A stretch of 64,000 nt of DNA. Origin: Bradyrhizobium sp. WSM1417 (GTDB lineage Bacteria; Pseudomonadota; Alphaproteobacteria; Rhizobiales; Xanthobacteraceae). The notes beneath the pieces were generated by a model. It ran no database searches, was not told where the DNA came from, and was given only the letters and a program-made list of their open reading frames with translations. Of this stretch, positions 8,832 to 17,323 are shown piece by piece. The stretch is taken from the NCBI RefSeq assembly GCF_000515415.1, contig NZ_KI911783.1, positions 5,074,392 to 5,138,391 of the forward strand, read 5' to 3'. Numbering within the stretch: the first letter of the stretch is position 1; every line of letters starts with the position of its first letter. The translations under genes and the position numbers were made by a program.

Positions 8832-9695
8832 CTATTTGGTAAATTCCCGCGAACGTGAAGCCCGCCAAAGCGTCCAGAGCGTACGCAGCCGCGATGACGG
8901 TTGCGGCGCAAATGGATCACGCCCGGGCTGCGAGAGGCGCTTGAGGTCGGCCCGCGCTTGTCCGAGCGGAAGGAACGCTGGACGAACTGATAGCGGCACC
9001 TCCACCAGCAGCGACAAGGCCGTCGTCAAATGTTGCTGCGCCTCGCCCGAGAGTTGCTCCAGCGTGGCGCGCAAGTTTGGCGTCTCCTTGCCGGCGAAGA
9101 CGTCTTCCACGTCGCAATCGTGGCTCGCCAGCACCTGCTGCGGCAGGAACAATTGCCGGCGCGCCGCATCGCGCGGCAGATTGGCGATGACCTCTACGAT
9201 GCCCTGCGCCAGCCCGGCATGGCGGGCGAGATGCTCGGCCGCCTCCGATGGTGGTCCCATGATCCGGGCGGCGAGATCGAACAGCGCCGATGAGGTCGCC
9301 GCGAGGTAGCCCTCCAGCGCCGTCATGGTCGGCATCGGATCGTTGTAGAGATCGAATTGATGCTCGTCGGCGAGCAGCGACAGCGGGGCGACCGGCAGGT
9401 CGAAATCACGGATTGCGCGGAGCAGCTCCGCCGCCACCGGATTGCCCTCGGCGCTGCCATGGAACTGGCCCGACAGCATGTCGGTCCACCATTGCAGGCG
9501 GATTTCACCAGGCAAGGGCTGGCTTACCTGGTCGCGGACGCGGACGATCTCGACATTGAAGGCATAGAGCGCCAGCAGCCCGCGGCGCTCGGCAGCAGGC
9601 GCGAACAGGGTCGCGGCATAGCGCGAGAAGTCGTGACTGCGCACGAGGTCAGCGCAGAACGCGGCAGAATCCGCCGGCGGCGCGGAGCCGCTCAT
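8832..9695 (-). CDS. Squalene/phytoene synthase-fold protein, NDUFAF6-like
   Basis: 287 residues with the isoprenoid-synthase fold (LLALYAFNVEIVRVRDQVSQP, RLQWWTDML, HAGLAQGIVEVIANLPRDAARRQLFLP). The aspartate-rich motifs needed to bind prenyl diphosphate are degenerate, as in the mitochondrial complex I assembly factor NDUFAF6, which it resembles at FNVE...RLQ.W and in the AQGIV block. Catalytic synthase activity is therefore unlikely; a role in respiratory complex I assembly is an inference. Its start overlaps the upstream Mth938-domain gene by four bases (ATGA), so the two are translationally coupled. Confidence 0.8.
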   Translation of the reverse strand: MSGSAPPADSAAFCADLVRSHDFSRYAATLFAPAAERRGLLALYAFNVEIVRVRDQVSQPLPGEIRLQWWTDMLSGQFHGSAEGNPVAAELLRAIRDFDLPVAPLSLLADEHQFDLYNDPMPTMTALEGYLAATSSALFDLAARIMGPPSEAAEHLARHAGLAQGIVEVIANLPRDAARRQLFLPQQVLASHDCDVEDVFAGKETPNLRATLEQLSGEAQQHLTTALSLLVEVPLSVRPAFLPLGQARADLKRLSQPGRDPFAPQPSSRLRTLWTLWRASRSREFTK

Positions 9696-10075
9696 GGCAC
9701 AGCGATCAGCGCGGCGGCGACGCGCCGCCGTTCGCCGATCATGATGTTGTAGGTCCGCACGGCGGGACCGGTCTGCATCGTATCCAGAACCACCCTCGCC
9801 GCTTTAAGCGCCTGGCGCAGGTCCGGCGGCGGCAGCCAGACCCCGGTTCCAGTGCCAATCAGGAGCGTGTCGATGCTGTTGGCGGACTTGAAGACCCGAT
9901 CCAGCGAATAGCGGTCGATCTTCGTGGGGTCCGTTATGTCCCAGGCCCAGATCGCGTCGGGCAGGCAAAGCAGCGATCCCCGATGCGACATGCCGGCAAA
10001 GGCAAAGCCGCCTTTGCCATAAGCTTCGATCGGCGCCGAGCGTGGGAAATGCGGTGCGTTGGGATCGCCGGCCAT
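9692..10075 (-). CDS. Mth938-domain protein, NDUFAF3-like
   Basis: A 127-residue soluble protein of the DUF498/Mth938 family. Landmarks are GSLLCLPDAIWAWDI, IDTLLIGTGTGVWLPPPDLRQAL and the C-terminal ERRRVAAALIAV. Human NDUFAF3 (C3ORF60), a complex I assembly factor, has the same arrangement, with a G-T-G after a hydrophobic strand and a terminal AALIP-like tail. It lies downstream of secF on the same strand and overlaps the NDUFAF6-like gene by four bases. Function in bacteria is not settled. Confidence 0.8.
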   Translation of the reverse strand: MAGDPNAPHFPRSAPIEAYGKGGFAFAGMSHRGSLLCLPDAIWAWDITDPTKIDRYSLDRVFKSANSIDTLLIGTGTGVWLPPPDLRQALKAARVVLDTMQTGPAVRTYNIMIGERRRVAAALIAVP

Positions 10076-10083
10076 GAGCTTCG

Positions 10084-10135
10084 TCCGAATGAGCTTACTG
10101 CCCTCGCAAACTCCTGCGAGGGCATGCGGTTCGGA
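10084..10135 (-). terminator. Long hairpin after secF
   Basis: A 9-bp perfect stem GCCCTCGCA/TGCGAGGGC (10100-10108 with 10115-10123) is nested in an outer TCCGAA/TTCGGA pair (10084-10089 with 10130-10135). It begins immediately after the secF stop and lies 8 bases before the Mth938-family gene. There is no U-run, so it could be a partial terminator or an mRNA-stability element setting the ratio of secDF to the downstream pair. Confidence 0.5.
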
Positions 10136-11161
10136 TCATGCCTTGCTTTTCTTCGCCGGCGTAGCCTTATCGACCGCATCTTCGCGATGCTCGCCGACGC
10201 CGAGATAGATCAGGATCGGGGCCGCAATGAAGATCGAGGTATAGGTGCCGACCAGCACCACGCCGAACATCATCACCGCGGTGAAGCTGTGGATGGCATG
10301 GCCACCGAACAGCAGCAGAGCCAGCAGCGCCAGCGTCACCGTGAAGTGGGTGATGATCGAGCGCGACAGCGTCGAGTTGATCGATTCGTTGAGGAGCTGC
10401 GGCATCGGCATCTTCTTGTAGCGCCGCAGCATTTCACGGATGCGGTCGTAGATGACGACGGTGTCGTTGAGCGAATAGCCCAAAATGGTCAGAAGCGCCG
10501 CGATGCTGGTCAGGTCGAAATCGACCTGGCTGATCGACATGAAGCCGATCGTCAGCACGATGTCGTGCACGTTGGCGATCATGGCGCCGAGCGCGAACTG
10601 CCACTCGAAGCGGAACCAGAGATAGACCAGGATCGAGACGATCGCCAACATCAGGCCGAGCATGCCGTAGCTCAGCAGTTCGCCGGAGACACGCGGCCCC
10701 ACCACCTCGACGCGGCGATAGTCCACGGAGTCGCCGAGGGCAGCGCGAACCTTGTCGACGGCTGCCTGCTGCGCCTTGTCGCCGCCCGGCTGCTCGGCAA
10801 CGCGAAGCAGCACGTCGGCGGGGCCGCCGAATTGCTGCAGCTGGACTTCGCCGAGGCCCAGACTGCCGAGGGTGGACCGCATCTGCGCAATGTCCGCCGT
10901 GCCCGACTTGGCACGCACCTCCATCAGGGTGCCGCCCTTGAAGTCGATACCGAAATTCAGGCCGTGCGTGAAGAACAGCACGATGGCGAGGATCGAGAGC
11001 GTCGCCGAGATCGGGAACGAGATGCGGCGGAACTGGGTGAAGTCGAAATGCGTGTCATCCGGCACGATGCGCAGCGACGGCAGCAGCCCGAGCACGCTGA
11101 CCACGGTCAGCACAGCAATGACGACGCCGAGGGAGATGAGAACGATTTGAGTAGTGGTCAC
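10136..11161 (-). CDS. secF: Protein translocase subunit SecF
   Basis: 341 residues; inner-membrane partner of SecD that uses the proton-motive force to pull secreted proteins through SecYEG. Motifs include GLNFGIDFKGGTLMEV in the periplasmic start, YLWFRFEWQFALGAMIANVHDIVLTIGF, and SLNDTVVIYDRIRE in the RND-type membrane region. It lies 16 bases downstream of secD in the same operon. Confidence 0.97.
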   Translation of the reverse strand: MTTTQIVLISLGVVIAVLTVVSVLGLLPSLRIVPDDTHFDFTQFRRISFPISATLSILAIVLFFTHGLNFGIDFKGGTLMEVRAKSGTADIAQMRSTLGSLGLGEVQLQQFGGPADVLLRVAEQPGGDKAQQAAVDKVRAALGDSVDYRRVEVVGPRVSGELLSYGMLGLMLAIVSILVYLWFRFEWQFALGAMIANVHDIVLTIGFMSISQVDFDLTSIAALLTILGYSLNDTVVIYDRIREMLRRYKKMPMPQLLNESINSTLSRSIITHFTVTLALLALLLFGGHAIHSFTAVMMFGVVLVGTYTSIFIAAPILIYLGVGEHREDAVDKATPAKKSKA

Positions 11162-11177
11162 AGCCGGCCTCGAATGG

Positions 11178-12782
11178 TCAAATCGGCACGGTCTTCGGCC
11201 GCTTCCACTGCACCCACCATGCGACGATCAGGCGGGTCATTGTGAAGGCGGTGAAGACGGTGGTGATGATGCCGATGCCGAGCGTCACTGCGAAGCCGCG
11301 CACCGGACCGGTGCCGATCATGAACAGCACTGCAGCGGCGATGAAGGTGGTGATATTGGAGTCGAGGATGGTGGCAAGCGCCCGCTTGAAGCCTGCGTCG
11401 ATCGCCGATATCGGGCTTCTCCCGCCGCGTAATTCCTCGCGGATGCGCTCATAGATCAGCACGTTGGAGTCGACCGCGATACCGACCGTTAGCACGATGC
11501 CGGCGATGCCCGGCAGGGTCAGCGTGGCGCTGAGCAGCGACAGCAGGCCGAAGATCATGGCGACGTTAATACAGACCGCGATGTTGGCGAAGACGCCGAA
11601 CAGCCGGTACGTCAACAGCATGAATACGACGACCATGATCGAACCGACATAGGCGGCAAGTTCGCCCTTCTCGATCGAGTCCTGGCCGAGGCCCGGGCCA
11701 ACGGTGCGCTCCTCCACGACAGTCAGTGGCGCCGGCAGCGCGCCGGCGCGCAGCAGGATCGCGAGATCGTTGGCCGACTGCACGGTGAAACTGCCGGAGA
11801 TCTGGCCCTGGCCGCCGGTGATCGGCTCGCGAATGACCGGCGCGGAGATCACCTTGTTGTCGAGAATGATCGCGAAGCGCAGCCCGACATTCTCCTGCGT
11901 GGCCTGCGCAAACTTGCGCGCGCCCGAGCTATTGAACTTGAAACTGACGACCGGCTCATTGCTACGCTGGTCGAAGGTCGCCTGGGCGTCGGTTAGGTCG
12001 CCGCCCGCAACCAGCACCTGCTTCTTGACCACCTCGCCGGGCGGCGGCGGCGAGGCGTTCGGCAGATACTCGGTGTCCGGCGGCAACGTGCCCTGCTGCG
12101 CCTGGTCCGGCGGCACCGAGGGATCGACCATGCGGAATTCCAGCTTCGCAGTCTTGCCCAGCAGCTCCTTCAGGCGGGTCGGATCCTGAAGGCCGGGGAC
12201 CTGCACCAGGATGCGGTCGTTCCCCTGACGCTGGATGATTGGCTCGACGGTGCCGAGCTCGTTGACGCGCTTCTCGACGATCTGGATCGACTGCTCGATG
12301 GTCTTGCGCAAACGGTCGAGCATCGCGCCCTGCGGGATGCTCAGGCGGATCAATCCGCCCCCGGCGTCAGTCACTTCGAGGTCGCGCTGACCGCTGGATC
12401 CCATCAGGCCGCCGAGCGGCTGGGCCAAATCGCGCAGCTTGGCCAGCGCCGGCTGCTGGTCGGTTTCCTTGGTGATGCGAACCTCGACCGCGTCGTTGCG
12501 CACGGTGACGCCGCCGGTAAAGCCGATCTTGGCCTCGCGCAGCACGCGACGGACGTCGTCGCGGATCTGATCGAGCTTTTCCTTCTTCACATAGTTGGAA
12601 TCGACCTCGAGCAGCAAAGAGGAGCCGCCCTGGAGATCGAGGCCGAGCACGAGCTTCCGCTGCGCCCAGGCGGGCCAGGTCTTGACCTGCGCTTCGGAGA
12701 AGAAGTTCGGGACCGCGCAGAGGCACACGATCAGCGCCGTCAGGATAATCCCGAGCGCCTTCCACCGCGTGAAATACAACAT
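11178..12782 (-). CDS. secD: Protein translocase subunit SecD
   Basis: 534 residues. The N-terminus has one membrane helix followed by LVLGLDLQGGSSLLLEV, the large periplasmic P1 domain, and then the five-helix membrane domain with VGIAVDSNVLIYERIREELR. It forms a complex with SecF and YajC to assist late steps of Sec export. It is 47 bases downstream of yajC, giving the usual yajC-secD-secF order. Confidence 0.97.
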   Translation of the reverse strand: MLYFTRWKALGIILTALIVCLCAVPNFFSEAQVKTWPAWAQRKLVLGLDLQGGSSLLLEVDSNYVKKEKLDQIRDDVRRVLREAKIGFTGGVTVRNDAVEVRITKETDQQPALAKLRDLAQPLGGLMGSSGQRDLEVTDAGGGLIRLSIPQGAMLDRLRKTIEQSIQIVEKRVNELGTVEPIIQRQGNDRILVQVPGLQDPTRLKELLGKTAKLEFRMVDPSVPPDQAQQGTLPPDTEYLPNASPPPPGEVVKKQVLVAGGDLTDAQATFDQRSNEPVVSFKFNSSGARKFAQATQENVGLRFAIILDNKVISAPVIREPITGGQGQISGSFTVQSANDLAILLRAGALPAPLTVVEERTVGPGLGQDSIEKGELAAYVGSIMVVVFMLLTYRLFGVFANIAVCINVAMIFGLLSLLSATLTLPGIAGIVLTVGIAVDSNVLIYERIREELRGGRSPISAIDAGFKRALATILDSNITTFIAAAVLFMIGTGPVRGFAVTLGIGIITTVFTAFTMTRLIVAWWVQWKRPKTVPI

Positions 12783-12829
12783 CGACTGGACCTGTCAGAT
12801 CAGGGGATTTCAGAGACTCGCGGAAGCGC

Positions 12830-13207
12830 TCACTTCGCCGCCGCGTCGTCCTTGGCGCTATCCTTGGCGCTTTCCTTGGATTCCTTCGCCGGCTCGCCCT
12901 TGGCGCGCACGCCGGAGACCATCGAGCGCATCTGCCGCACGCGCACGCCATCGGCGATCTCGAACTCAATCTGGTCGTCGTCGACGACCTTGGTGACCTT
13001 CCCGACGAGACCGCCCGAGGTCACGACGGTGTCGCCGCGGCGAATGTTCTTCACGAGGTCGGCGTGGTCACGGACCTTCTTCTGCTGCGGACGCAGAATC
13101 AGGAAGTACATGATCACGAAGATCAGGGCGAACGGCAGCAGCGACATCAACATGCCGCTGGTGTCGCCGGCGCCCGCAGCCTGGGCATACGCAGGGGTAA
13201 TCAGCAT
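12830..13207 (-). CDS. yajC: Preprotein translocase subunit YajC
   Basis: 125 residues with one N-terminal membrane helix (LLPFALIFVIMYFLILRPQQKK, the diagnostic RPQQKK following it) and the small conserved domain RRGDTVVTSGGLVGKVTKV. The C-terminal tail is a low-complexity Lys/Ala/Asp/Ser stretch. First gene of the export operon; the gap to the divergent ATPase gene at 13388 should hold both promoters. Confidence 0.95.
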   Translation of the reverse strand: MLITPAYAQAAGAGDTSGMLMSLLPFALIFVIMYFLILRPQQKKVRDHADLVKNIRRGDTVVTSGGLVGKVTKVVDDDQIEFEIADGVRVRQMRSMVSGVRAKGEPAKESKESAKDSAKDDAAAK

Positions 13208-13387
13208 TCGGACGATCCTCGTGAGAACGGGGGAAAACCGGTCAGGCCCAAATGGCGACCGGTTCGGTCAAATTCGCGCGGACTATAGCGGCCATTGCCC
13301 CAATTGCAACGCTGCCAGACCGCCCTTTTAGCCACCTTGCGGCGCGCGCTCAGGCCCGATAAGGCTGCATTCTCAGGAACTTCGGAC

Positions 13388-14392
13388 ATGCCCCAAAAAC
13401 CAAGCAAAAGCCCGGCCGGCAAAGGCCCCCGCACCCCTGCCACGAAGCCAGCCCGCGTCGCGGCAAAACGTCCCAAGGCAGCCCTCAGGGCAGCTTCCAA
13501 GACCATTTCCAAGGCGAACCAAAACGTCTCCCAGGAGCGCATCGTTCGCGCGCTGGAGACGATTGCGGCGCACCTCTCCGCTCAAGGCAAGCCCGCCGCC
13601 GAACGCGAATCGTTCAAGCAGGCTGACGCTTTCGTCTGGCATCCGGACGGCCGCCTTGCGGCGGTGCCGCGCGTCAGCCGCGTCGAACTGTTCCTGCTCA
13701 AGGGCGTCGACCGGATGCGCGACATCCTGATGGAGAACACCGAGCGCTTCGCCAACGGACTGCCCGCCAACAACGCGCTGCTCTGGGGTGCGCGCGGCAT
13801 GGGCAAGTCGTCGCTGGTGAAAGCGGCGCATGCCAGCACCAACGCGGAGCGCAAACCGGCCGACAGACTGAAGCTGATCGAGATTCATCGCGAGGACATC
13901 GAGAGCCTGCCGGCCCTCATGGAGCAGCTTCGCGCCTCGTCCTTCCGCTTCATCGTGTTCTGCGACGATCTCTCGTTCGACGGCAATGATGCGTCCTACA
14001 AATCGCTCAAGGCGGTGCTCGAAGGTGGCATCGAGGGTCGGCCGGAGAACGTCATCCTCTACGCCACCTCCAACCGTCGCCATCTGCTCGCGCGCGAGAT
14101 GATCGAGAACGAGCGCTCGACCGCGATCAATCCCGGCGAAGCCGTCGAGGAGAAGGTCTCGCTGTCGGATCGCTTCGGTCTCTGGCTCGGCTTCCACCGC
14201 TGCAGCCAGGACGAATATCTCGCCATGGTGCGGGGCTATTGCAGCCATTTCGGCGTCAACGTCGACGATGACGCGCTGGAGCGCGAGGCCCTTGAATGGT
14301 CGACGACGCGCGGCTCGCGCTCGGGCCGCGTCGCCTGGCAGTTCGTGCAGGAGCTTGCGGGACGGCTCGGCGTGAAGCTGACGGCGACGTAG
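13388..14392 (+). CDS. DUF815 AAA-type ATP-binding protein
   Basis: 334 residues. A basic, low-complexity N-terminus of about 45 residues (KPSKSPAGKGPRTPATKPA...) leads into an ATPase with Walker A GARGMGKSS and a Walker B-like FIVFCDDLSF. Conserved DUF815 blocks follow (LKAVLEGGIEGRPENVILYATSNRRHL and SLSDRFGLWLGF). The family is widespread and of unknown role. The ATG at 13388 is used; an extension to 13295 would enter the divergent promoter region with yajC. Confidence 0.85.
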   Translation: MPQKPSKSPAGKGPRTPATKPARVAAKRPKAALRAASKTISKANQNVSQERIVRALETIAAHLSAQGKPAAERESFKQADAFVWHPDGRLAAVPRVSRVELFLLKGVDRMRDILMENTERFANGLPANNALLWGARGMGKSSLVKAAHASTNAERKPADRLKLIEIHREDIESLPALMEQLRASSFRFIVFCDDLSFDGNDASYKSLKAVLEGGIEGRPENVILYATSNRRHLLAREMIENERSTAINPGEAVEEKVSLSDRFGLWLGFHRCSQDEYLAMVRGYCSHFGVNVDDDALEREALEWSTTRGSRSGRVAWQFVQELAGRLGVKLTAT

Positions 14393-14415
14393 CGAGCTGC
14401 CGCCACTCCCTCACC

Positions 14416-14518
14416 TGTCATTCCCCGCGCAGGCGGGGAATCCAGTATTCCAGAGACGGGTTTGATCGATCGAGACGCTGCGGCGTACTGGATCGCCTGG
14501 TCGAGCCGGGCGACGACA
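14416..14518. repeat. Palindromic repeat family A, copy 1
   Basis: A 103-bp element opening TGTCATTCCCCGCG and closing near GGGCGACGACA. It shares ATCCAGTATTCCAGAGACG and GCGGCGTACTGGAT with the copy at 20064-20165. Each half contains a short GC hairpin, so the whole folds as two hairpins with pairing ATCCAGTA/TACTGGAT halves. It sits between the DUF815 gene and the converging nlpD-like gene. Confidence 0.8.
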
Positions 14519-14553
14519 CCGCGTTTGTGGCGATGGCGTGCCCTACTCCGAGC

Positions 14554-15945
14554 TCACGCGCCGTTCAGGAATTGAAGCGGGTCAACCGGGCTCGATCCCT
14601 TACGGATCTCGAAGTGGAGCTGCGGCGACGCCACCTCCCCGGATTGACCCGACTTGGCAATGACCTGGCCGCGCTTGATGGTATCGCCGCGCTTCACCAT
14701 CAGCTCACTCGCATGGGCATATGCGGTGACGTAGCCGTTGGAGTGCCGAACCAGGACGAGATTGCCATAACCTTTCAGCTCGTTGCCGGAATAGGCAACG
14801 ACACCGTCTTCAGCCGCCTTGACCGGCGTACCCTCGGGCACCGCGAGATTGATGCCGTCGTTGGACTTGCCGTTGGTCTTGGCGCCGTAGCTCGTGACCA
14901 CCTTGCCGCGCACCGGCCAGCGGAAGGTCGGCAGCGCGCTGGTGGTCTCCGCAGCTTTCGCCGGAGCTTCAGCGGCCTTGTCTTCGACATTCGCCGTGGC
15001 TTGGGCCAGGCGCGCACTCTGCACCGGCGCGGCGACGGCCGCCATCTTGGTGGCGGGCGCAGGTGCGGCCGCAACCGGCTGTAGCGTCCCGGCGACGGGA
15101 GCGGCTCCGACCGGAGCCGCGGCAAGCGGTGCTGCGACAGCGGCGGTCTTGGCGCCGGGCACGGCCAGCCGGGCGCCGAGCTTGAGTTTTGCAGAGGGAT
15201 CGAGACCGTTGGCGCGGGCCAGTTCGGCCGCCGAGATATGGTTCTTGCGGGCAATGCTGGCGAGCGTGTCGCCGTGGTTCACGAAGTGCGTGCTCGACGG
15301 CGCTGCAACGGCCGCAACCGGCCTCGCAGCAGGCGCCAGCGCGGGGGCAGCGGCAACGGGAGCAATGAGCGGCGCGGGCGCAGCGGCCGTAGCCTGGTGC
15401 GGAATGATCAGTTGCTGGCCGGGCGAGAGCGCGCGCGGCCCCTTGTAGCCGTTGGCGGCGAGGATCGCCTGCGGCGTGACGCGATAGCGTTTGGCAAGCA
15501 GGTCGAGCGTATCGCTGGTGCCGACGATGATCTTGGTTCCACCGACCGGCTGGGCGGCTGCAACCGAGCGCGGCGGCACGGTGGCCGTGGTCTCGAGATG
15601 CGGCTGCGCCGGGGGCGCGTAGGAGCCGACACCGCGGCCGCCTCCGGACACACCGCCTGCCGCAACGGGGTAGGATTGCGGCGCGGACACCGCCGGCGGC
15701 AAAGGCTGCGACTGATAAGAACCGGGCTGCGTCTGCGGCCGCGAATATTGCGGCAACTCACGCTGCGGCGGCGGTGCCTGCTGCACCGAACCGGTCGATT
15801 CCTGCGCGAAGGGATTGGAGAAATTCGACTGGGACATGCGCGACGACATGTCGGCGCTGCACCCTGCGAAGCTGAAGGAGATCAGCGCCAGCACCGCGAC
15901 CTGCGGCACACGGCGCGAGTAAAGCAACTCGGCGGCAACGGACAT
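14554..15945 (-). CDS. nlpD: NlpD-like lipoprotein with two LysM and a degenerate LytM (M23) domain
   Basis: 463 residues. The N-terminus has a lipobox (SFSFAGC), then a Pro/Gln-rich linker, two LysM repeats (IIVGTSDTLDLLAKRYRVT and FVNHGDTLASIARKNHIS), an Ala/Pro linker, and a C-terminal LytM domain. The first zinc-ligand motif is changed: SNDGINLAVPEGTPV has Asn where active M23 enzymes have His and Asp, while YAHAS and LHFEI remain. This matches NlpD/EnvC-type amidase activators, not endopeptidases. The neighbours pcm and surE match the enterobacterial surE-pcm-nlpD order. Activation of a septal amidase is inferred. Confidence 0.85.
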   Translation of the reverse strand: MSVAAELLYSRRVPQVAVLALISFSFAGCSADMSSRMSQSNFSNPFAQESTGSVQQAPPPQRELPQYSRPQTQPGSYQSQPLPPAVSAPQSYPVAAGGVSGGGRGVGSYAPPAQPHLETTATVPPRSVAAAQPVGGTKIIVGTSDTLDLLAKRYRVTPQAILAANGYKGPRALSPGQQLIIPHQATAAAPAPLIAPVAAAPALAPAARPVAAVAAPSSTHFVNHGDTLASIARKNHISAAELARANGLDPSAKLKLGARLAVPGAKTAAVAAPLAAAPVGAAPVAGTLQPVAAAPAPATKMAAVAAPVQSARLAQATANVEDKAAEAPAKAAETTSALPTFRWPVRGKVVTSYGAKTNGKSNDGINLAVPEGTPVKAAEDGVVAYSGNELKGYGNLVLVRHSNGYVTAYAHASELMVKRGDTIKRGQVIAKSGQSGEVASPQLHFEIRKGSSPVDPLQFLNGA

Positions 15946-16054
15946 GGTTACTCACTCGTACGCAACAGAACTGGTGTTTTAAGTAAACACGCGCCGAGTA
16001 AATAACGGCTTAACCCTCCCAATAAGATGTTGGCAGCACAGCCAATCCGGAATT

Positions 16055-16705
16055 CTACAGCTCCCGCGCCACCCCGGGCAGCGCCGGCACGAACCGAACC
16101 TCGACGAGTTCCTTGCGCTCGATCCCGGCTTCGGTCCGGTTCAGGCGGATCAGCGTCTGCACCCCCTGATGCGGGCCGACGGGCGCGATCAGGATGCCGC
16201 CCACCTCCAGCCGCTCGACCAGGTTCTCCGGGAGCTGCTCCATCGCGGCCGTGACGATGATGCGGTCGAACGGGCCGATATTGGGAGGCAGATTGAGTCC
16301 GTCGCCCAGCATCACCTCGACGTTGTGATAGTTGAGCTTTTCAAGCCTGATACGTGCGGCATCCGCAAGCTTGCGGTAGCGCTCGACCGTCAACACCTGA
16401 CCGGCGAGCCGCGACAGCACCGCCGCCTGGTAGCCCGAGCCGGCGCCGATCTCGAGCACGCGGTGCTTCTTCTGAAGCTGGAGCTGCTCGGTCATGTAGG
16501 CGACGACGAAGGGCTGGCTGATGGTCTGCCCGCAGGCGATCGGGAGCGCGCTGTCGCGATATGCGCCGTCGCGATCGGCGTCGTCGACGAATTGATCGCG
16601 CGGCACCTCCTCCATGGCCCGCAGGACCGCTTGGTCGCTGATGCCCCGACGCCTCAGCGTGAGCTGAAACATCATCTTTTCCGGCGGGTGCTGATGGGAG
16701 GTCAT
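16055..16705 (-). CDS. pcm: Protein-L-isoaspartate O-methyltransferase
   Basis: Repairs isoaspartyl residues in aged proteins using S-adenosylmethionine. The 216-residue form starting [12 protein letters not shown] has the family marks: [14 protein letters not shown] near the active site, the SAM-binding [15 protein letters not shown], and NVEVMLGDG. Starting at 16705 gives the usual length; an in-frame ATG at 16783 would add 26 residues lacking family similarity. It lies about 110 bases upstream of the nlpD-like gene on the same strand. Confidence 0.93.
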   Translation of the reverse strand: MTSHQHPPEKMMFQLTLRRRGISDQAVLRAMEEVPRDQFVDDADRDGAYRDSALPIACGQTISQPFVVAYMTEQLQLQKKHRVLEIGAGSGYQAAVLSRLAGQVLTVERYRKLADAARIRLEKLNYHNVEVMLGDGLNLPPNIGPFDRIIVTAAMEQLPENLVERLEVGGILIAPVGPHQGVQTLIRLNRTEAGIERKELVEVRFVPALPGVAREL

Positions 16706-16909
16706 TGCCTGCTTGTGCTGTTTTTTGGGGTCCGGGATGTCAACCTGGGGCGCGAGATTCCTGTTCCGGCTCAGGGAACCCATGATAGGCTTCGGATGGC
16801 GTAGTTGACCACAAATTGGCTTGCAACGGGCGAGCCGTGATGGCCATTTTCAGGCATCCGTCGAAACGCGCATTGCGTCGATTCATGTTATCTGCGAACG
16901 TTTTTGGCG

Positions 16910-17299
16910 ATGGGCAAGGACTCGACCATGACCGCGACGGGGCTTACCGGCCGCTCTGTATTCCTCGTCGAAGACGAGGTGATGATCAGGATGATGGTCG
17001 CGGACATGCTCGAAGAGCTTGGCTACAAGATCGCGGCCGAGGCTGGCGACATCACCGAAGCCATGCGGCTCGCCCAGGCAACCGAGTTCGACATCGCCAT
17101 TCTCGACGTCAACGTCAACGGCAAGGTCATCTCGCCCGTCGCCGATGTCATCAAGGCGAAGGGCTGCCCGTTCATCTTCGCCACCGGATACGGCTCCTCC
17201 GGCCTGCCCGAGCAGTACCGCGATCGGCCGGCGCTTCAGAAGCCATTTCAGCTCGACGCCCTCGGCAAGACCATCGAAGCCGCGCTTCGCGGCGGCTAG
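16910..17299 (+). CDS. Stand-alone response-regulator receiver protein
   Basis: 129 residues consisting of one receiver domain with no output domain. It has the acidic pair in VFLVEDEVMIR, the phosphorylated Asp in IAILDVNVNG, the ATGYG switch region and the LQKPF lysine. Single-domain receivers of this kind act in phosphorelays or by protein binding; the cognate kinase is not visible nearby. ATG codons at 16910 and 16928 are both possible. It is inserted on the opposite strand between pcm and surE, breaking an otherwise leftward run. Confidence 0.85.
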   Translation: MGKDSTMTATGLTGRSVFLVEDEVMIRMMVADMLEELGYKIAAEAGDITEAMRLAQATEFDIAILDVNVNGKVISPVADVIKAKGCPFIFATGYGSSGLPEQYRDRPALQKPFQLDALGKTIEAALRGG

Positions 17300-17323
17300 A
17301 CCAGGCCCCGTTCCAGGTCGGAC

